From SKPS01 sp964469215 (GTDB lineage Bacteria; Bacteroidota; Bacteroidia; Bacteroidales; SKPS01), in assembly GCA_964469215.1 (NCBI GenBank), contig CAYXYB010000002.1:62001-126000 (forward strand): DNA of 64,000 nucleotides, in the 5' to 3' direction. Position 1 is the first letter of the stretch, and every line of letters starts with the position of its first letter. The notes below the pieces were generated by a model that ran no database searches, was not told the DNA's origin, and worked only from the letters and a program-made list of their open reading frames with translations. This document shows, piece by piece, positions 61,320 through 64,000 of the stretch. The translations under genes and the position numbers were made by a program.

Positions 61320-62741
61320 CTACTTACCTCTTCCCTGAAGAACAATCAGAACAGTATATATGAGTATCTTGAAGTCTGTTGCCAGAGACATATTTTCAAT
61401 ATATAAAATGTCGAACTTCATTCTTTCAATCATCTGATCGATAGTCTCAGCATAGCCATATTTTACCATACCCCATGAAGTGATCCCGGGTTTCACTTTG
61501 TGCAGCAAACGGTAATGAGGAGCCTGCTGAACAATCTGTTCTATATAGAACCTCCTTTCGGGACGCGGACCTACAAGGGACATCTCTCCTATGAGAACAT
61601 TATAAAACTGTGGCAGCTCATCAAACCTAACCTTTCTCAGAAATTTGCCAAAAGGTGTAATGCGGCAATCATTTGTTGAACTCAACTGAGGTCCGTCTTT
61701 TTCAGCATCAGGGTACATTGACCTGAACTTATACATTATGAACGGCTTGCCGTACAGGCCTATGCGCTCCTGCCTGTAAAAAACAGGGCCGCGTGACGAC
61801 AAAATAACGCCAGTTGCAATAAAAACATATAGCGGGGTAAGCAATACCAACGCCAGAAATGAAATTGCAATATCAATAGTCCTTTTCAGAAACTCCTGCC
61901 AGGCAGGCATCAGTTCCGGGTAAATTACGATTAGAGGAGTATGAAATATTGCAGTCATCTTGACACTCCCTAACAGAAGGTCACGCAGGTCAGGGGTGAT
62001 TTTTATGACTATGGGTGAATCCTCGAGTTCGGTTACAATATTCCTGGCAAGAGGCTGTTCATCCTCGTCCAGTGCAATGATGACCTCTTCCACATTCCAT
62101 GCCTTCACCAGAGATTTTATTCTGTGATAACTACCGAAGTGCTCCAGAAGGCCAGAAAGCGAATAATTGTTGGTTCCGTTCCTTGTATGAACAAAGCCGA
62201 TTATTCTGTTTCCAGACGATACAGACTGACTCTCAAGCTCATGATAAGTATCCAGTGCTGTTTTTCCACTACCGATAATAATTGTGTTAAAACCGATTTT
62301 CCTTCGATGGATTTTCTGAACGATGATTGTTGTGAGTATTAGCCTCGGAACGATGGTTAATCCGAAATGCAGCCCCAGCAGTGTAAAATAGCTTTGGTAA
62401 TAAGTGAGGTGGCTTATTGTAATATCGTCAAGAATCAGAACGAAGAAGATAACAGTAACACCGATAACAGACTGAAGTGTAGTATGTCCAAGCTCCCTGA
62501 GTCTTGCTTTGCGCAGAATTTTCCGGTAGCTTCCCGAAATGGCATAGTATACAACCCAGCCTCCTGGTATGAAAATCAGACCCAGCCAAAGCTTAGGATC
62601 AAAGAAAATATTTTCCGGATTACTTAAGATTCCGGGTTCGATAAGATGTTTCCTGTAAACGAAGAAGATGCCCCAGGCCAAGGCTGAGGTGAGGAGATCG
62701 GCCAAAATAAATTTTATGGTTTCTCTTGTTCTTCTTCCCAT
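61320..62741 (-). CDS. Polyprenyl-phosphate sugar-1-phosphate transferase (WcaJ-like)
   Basis: Starts a surface-polysaccharide repeat unit by moving a sugar phosphate to undecaprenyl phosphate. Four N-terminal membrane segments are followed by a nucleotide-binding-like domain (TIIIGSGKTALDTYHELES, RSKAWNVEEVIIALDED region) and a fifth membrane segment. The catalytic domain has FYRQERIGLYGKPFIMYKFR, RKVRFDELPQFYNVLIGEMS and LVGPRPERRFY. Its 473 residues match the WcaJ/WbaP type. The substrate sugar cannot be read from sequence. It follows the lipoprotein gene by 11 bases. Confidence 0.9.
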   Translation of the reverse strand: MGRRTRETIKFILADLLTSALAWGIFFVYRKHLIEPGILSNPENIFFDPKLWLGLIFIPGGWVVYYAISGSYRKILRKARLRELGHTTLQSVIGVTVIFFVLILDDITISHLTYYQSYFTLLGLHFGLTIVPRLILTTIIVQKIHRRKIGFNTIIIGSGKTALDTYHELESQSVSSGNRIIGFVHTRNGTNNYSLSGLLEHFGSYHRIKSLVKAWNVEEVIIALDEDEQPLARNIVTELEDSPIVIKITPDLRDLLLGSVKMTAIFHTPLIVIYPELMPAWQEFLKRTIDIAISFLALVLLTPLYVFIATGVILSSRGPVFYRQERIGLYGKPFIMYKFRSMYPDAEKDGPQLSSTNDCRITPFGKFLRKVRFDELPQFYNVLIGEMSLVGPRPERRFYIEQIVQQAPHYRLLHKVKPGITSWGMVKYGYAETIDQMIERMKFDILYIENMSLATDFKILIYTVLIVLQGRGK

Positions 62742-62752
62742 AACTCAGGGTT

Positions 62753-63655
62753 CTACAGATGAATCAGTTTGATATTATCTATCAGTACCGTTGCTTTATT
62801 CATGCCTTCCGGAAGATATGAACCCAAGAATATCTTGAACTCAATTGCATCGTTATGCCTGTAAACGGTTGGTGATAGATTGATATATATCTTACCCCAG
62901 GTGTTTCTGGGCAGAATACCTGCTACTTCAAGGTGCAGGATTTGAGCTGATTTAATTGCATAAACCCCTACAATGATATCAGCTTCAGATTTATAATCCA
63001 GTTCCAGAAATACATCACCTCCTGAAGTCGGCAGTTTATAAGCATGTATCGAAACACCCTGGAAAACAGAATCAGTGTCATTGAGGACAACCTTGCCTGA
63101 AAAATTGCCTTCAAAGATCTCATCAGGATCATTTGTCTTCTCAAGTGAAGTCAGACTCTTTGAGCCATCCTCGAGCAGAACACCACCAAGTTCGAAAGTT
63201 TCGTGAAACGGAAGCTTTATATCACTGCTGTAAGAAACCAATGGTTCAACAGTAAGAATACTGTCTGGCACTAATTCAATATCCGCCTGCCATGGTTCAT
63301 AAAAACGATAATAAACCCTGGTGGTTCTAACTCCATTAAGATAAATGCCTGCATGAACCTCAATTTTATGTTTACCTTCCATAAGAACAGGAAAAGTGCA
63401 AGGGAGTTCAAAAGCTCCAATGAGCTGATCGTCAACAAATACCCATGCATCCACAATCCGACTCGAAAGGGTCCCCTCATTAACCTCGGGATTTTCGACA
63501 AGCTTAATATCGCTGATATATATGTATGCGGGTATTTGCTCCTGTTTATCAAAGATGTCACAACCTTCGATAAACAGCATTGACGACAGAATCATTATTA
63601 AAGGTAACAGGTTGAGCCTGTATTGCCTGGCAAATAAAATAGTATAAAACGACAT
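62753..63655 (-). CDS. Predicted lipoprotein of unknown function in a polysaccharide locus
   Basis: A 300-residue exported protein. The N-terminal segment NLLPLIMILSSMLFIEGC ends in a lipobox-like Cys (position 32), so a lipid anchor is likely. The mature protein is beta-rich, with a first region RIVDAWVFVDDQLIGAFELPC and a C-terminal jelly-roll-like region (GDVFLELDYKSEADIIVGVY, YLPEGMNKATVLIDNIKLIHL). I do not recognise a named family. The ATG directly follows the stop codon of the upstream oxidoreductase gene (TGAATG), showing tight coupling. Confidence 0.72.
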   Translation of the reverse strand: MSFYTILFARQYRLNLLPLIMILSSMLFIEGCDIFDKQEQIPAYIYISDIKLVENPEVNEGTLSSRIVDAWVFVDDQLIGAFELPCTFPVLMEGKHKIEVHAGIYLNGVRTTRVYYRFYEPWQADIELVPDSILTVEPLVSYSSDIKLPFHETFELGGVLLEDGSKSLTSLEKTNDPDEIFEGNFSGKVVLNDTDSVFQGVSIHAYKLPTSGGDVFLELDYKSEADIIVGVYAIKSAQILHLEVAGILPRNTWGKIYINLSPTVYRHNDAIEFKIFLGSYLPEGMNKATVLIDNIKLIHL

Positions 63656-64000
63656 TCAGACTTTTATTTTCTCAAGAATCTGGTATGCTACATCCAACGC
63701 ATTACACCCATCATTAATTGTGACAGTGGGTAGTGAATTTGTAACAATTGCATGATGAAAACTCTCAAGTTCCTTTCTGATAGCATTTAACGAAGGTATT
63801 ACAGGGTATTCAACATAGACTCTTTTAAGGGAACTTCCATTATCCGGATCAAAAATCATTGCCATCGGATCATCCGGAATCTGGTCTATCTCATCCATTC
63901 TGATAATCTCTGCTTTCTTATCCAGGAAATCAACTGCGATATATGCATCTTTCTGAAAGAATCTTGTTTTGCGCATTTTCTTCATCGAAATGCGGCTTGC
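63656..64000 (-). CDS. Gfo/Idh/MocA-family oxidoreductase, C-terminal part (cut by window edge)
   Basis: Only the last 114-115 residues are present. The frame stays open to the window edge (ASRISMKKMRKTRFF upstream of the first internal ATG at 63985). The C-terminal domain reads FFQKDAYIAVDFLDKKAEI and ends NDGCNALDVAYQILEKIKV, as in Gfo/Idh/MocA sugar dehydrogenases of polysaccharide loci (WbpB-like). The NAD-binding half lies outside. It is tightly coupled to the lipoprotein and sugar-transferase genes downstream. The ATG at 63985 is internal, not the true start. Confidence 0.82.
   Translation of the reverse strand, partial: ASRISMKKMRKTRFFQKDAYIAVDFLDKKAEIIRMDEIDQIPDDPMAMIFDPDNGSSLKRVYVEYPVIPSLNAIRKELESFHHAIVTNSLPTVTINDGCNALDVAYQILEKIKV

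Overview
The window reads as a stretch of chromosome from a Bacteroidota bacterium, most likely a Bacteroidales/Marinilabiliales-type lineage. The evidence is: several secreted proteins ending in type IX secretion (T9SS) sorting domains, a PorD-family gene, the bamD-rpoZ-coaBC-porD order, promoters of the Bacteroidota type (TTG, about 21 bases, TAnnTTTG), a long Lon and a 229-residue ClpP, and a serC-serA-DUF1015 cluster. No rRNA, CRISPR array, prophage or intact insertion sequence is visible. Two tRNAs are present (His-GTG, Leu-TAG). The right edge cuts a Gfo/Idh/MocA-type oxidoreductase gene.

Layout. 0-3.6 kb: a DNA-damage-style module (dinB, divergent from an XRE-S24 self-cleaving-type repressor and an exonuclease/GIY-YIG fusion). 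3.7-12.3 kb: membrane Zn peptidase, M23/LysM hydrolase, two T9SS cargo proteins, mnmA and a MORN-like secreted protein. 12.3-14.2 kb: heptose genes gmhB-hddC-gmhA on the minus strand; the missing step, hddA, lies at 20.4-21.5 kb on the plus strand. 14.3-19.9 kb: the most interesting block, a colinear run of a KamA-family radical SAM aminomutase, a PcaI/PcaJ-like CoA-transferase, a class III aminotransferase and a PcaF-like thiolase. 21.5-32.7 kb: a minus-strand envelope block (comEC, spoIID-like, lpxB, surE, maf, UbiA-type prenyltransferase, kdsC, DUF2520, flippase, glycosyltransferase). 32.8-37.7 kb: tRNA-His, a LamG T9SS cargo protein, porD, coaBC, rpoZ and bamD. 37.9-38.1 kb: a palindromic MITE-like repeat. 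38.3-46.9 kb: an alpha-oxoamine synthase, M14 peptidase, dapA, lon, a GlmU-like protein and L31. 47-52.7 kb: LuxC-like reductase and three secreted proteins of unknown role. 52.7-56.7 kb: DUF1015, a four-helix bundle gene, serA and serC. 57-61.3 kb: tRNA-Leu, tig, clpP, clpX, DUF4294. 61.3-64 kb: the start of a polysaccharide locus.

How the genes work together. Much of the window builds the cell envelope: GDP-heptose, KDO, lipid A, glycan flipping and transfer, outer-membrane assembly and T9SS export. A second theme is proteostasis (Lon, ClpXP, trigger factor, membrane Zn peptidase). The 14.3-19.9 kb block makes chemical sense as a single undescribed route: an alpha-amino acid is turned into a beta-amino acid, transaminated to a beta-keto acid, activated with CoA and cleaved to acetyl-CoA plus an acyl-CoA. 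The aminomutase appears to carry Arg where lysine 2,3-aminomutase carries an Asp that binds the lysine side chain, and the downstream enzymes resemble the 3-oxoadipate enzymes PcaI/J/F. A dicarboxylic amino acid such as 2-aminoadipate (or glutamate) is therefore my preferred substrate. All similarity statements come from reading motifs and from memory of family sequences; no search was run.
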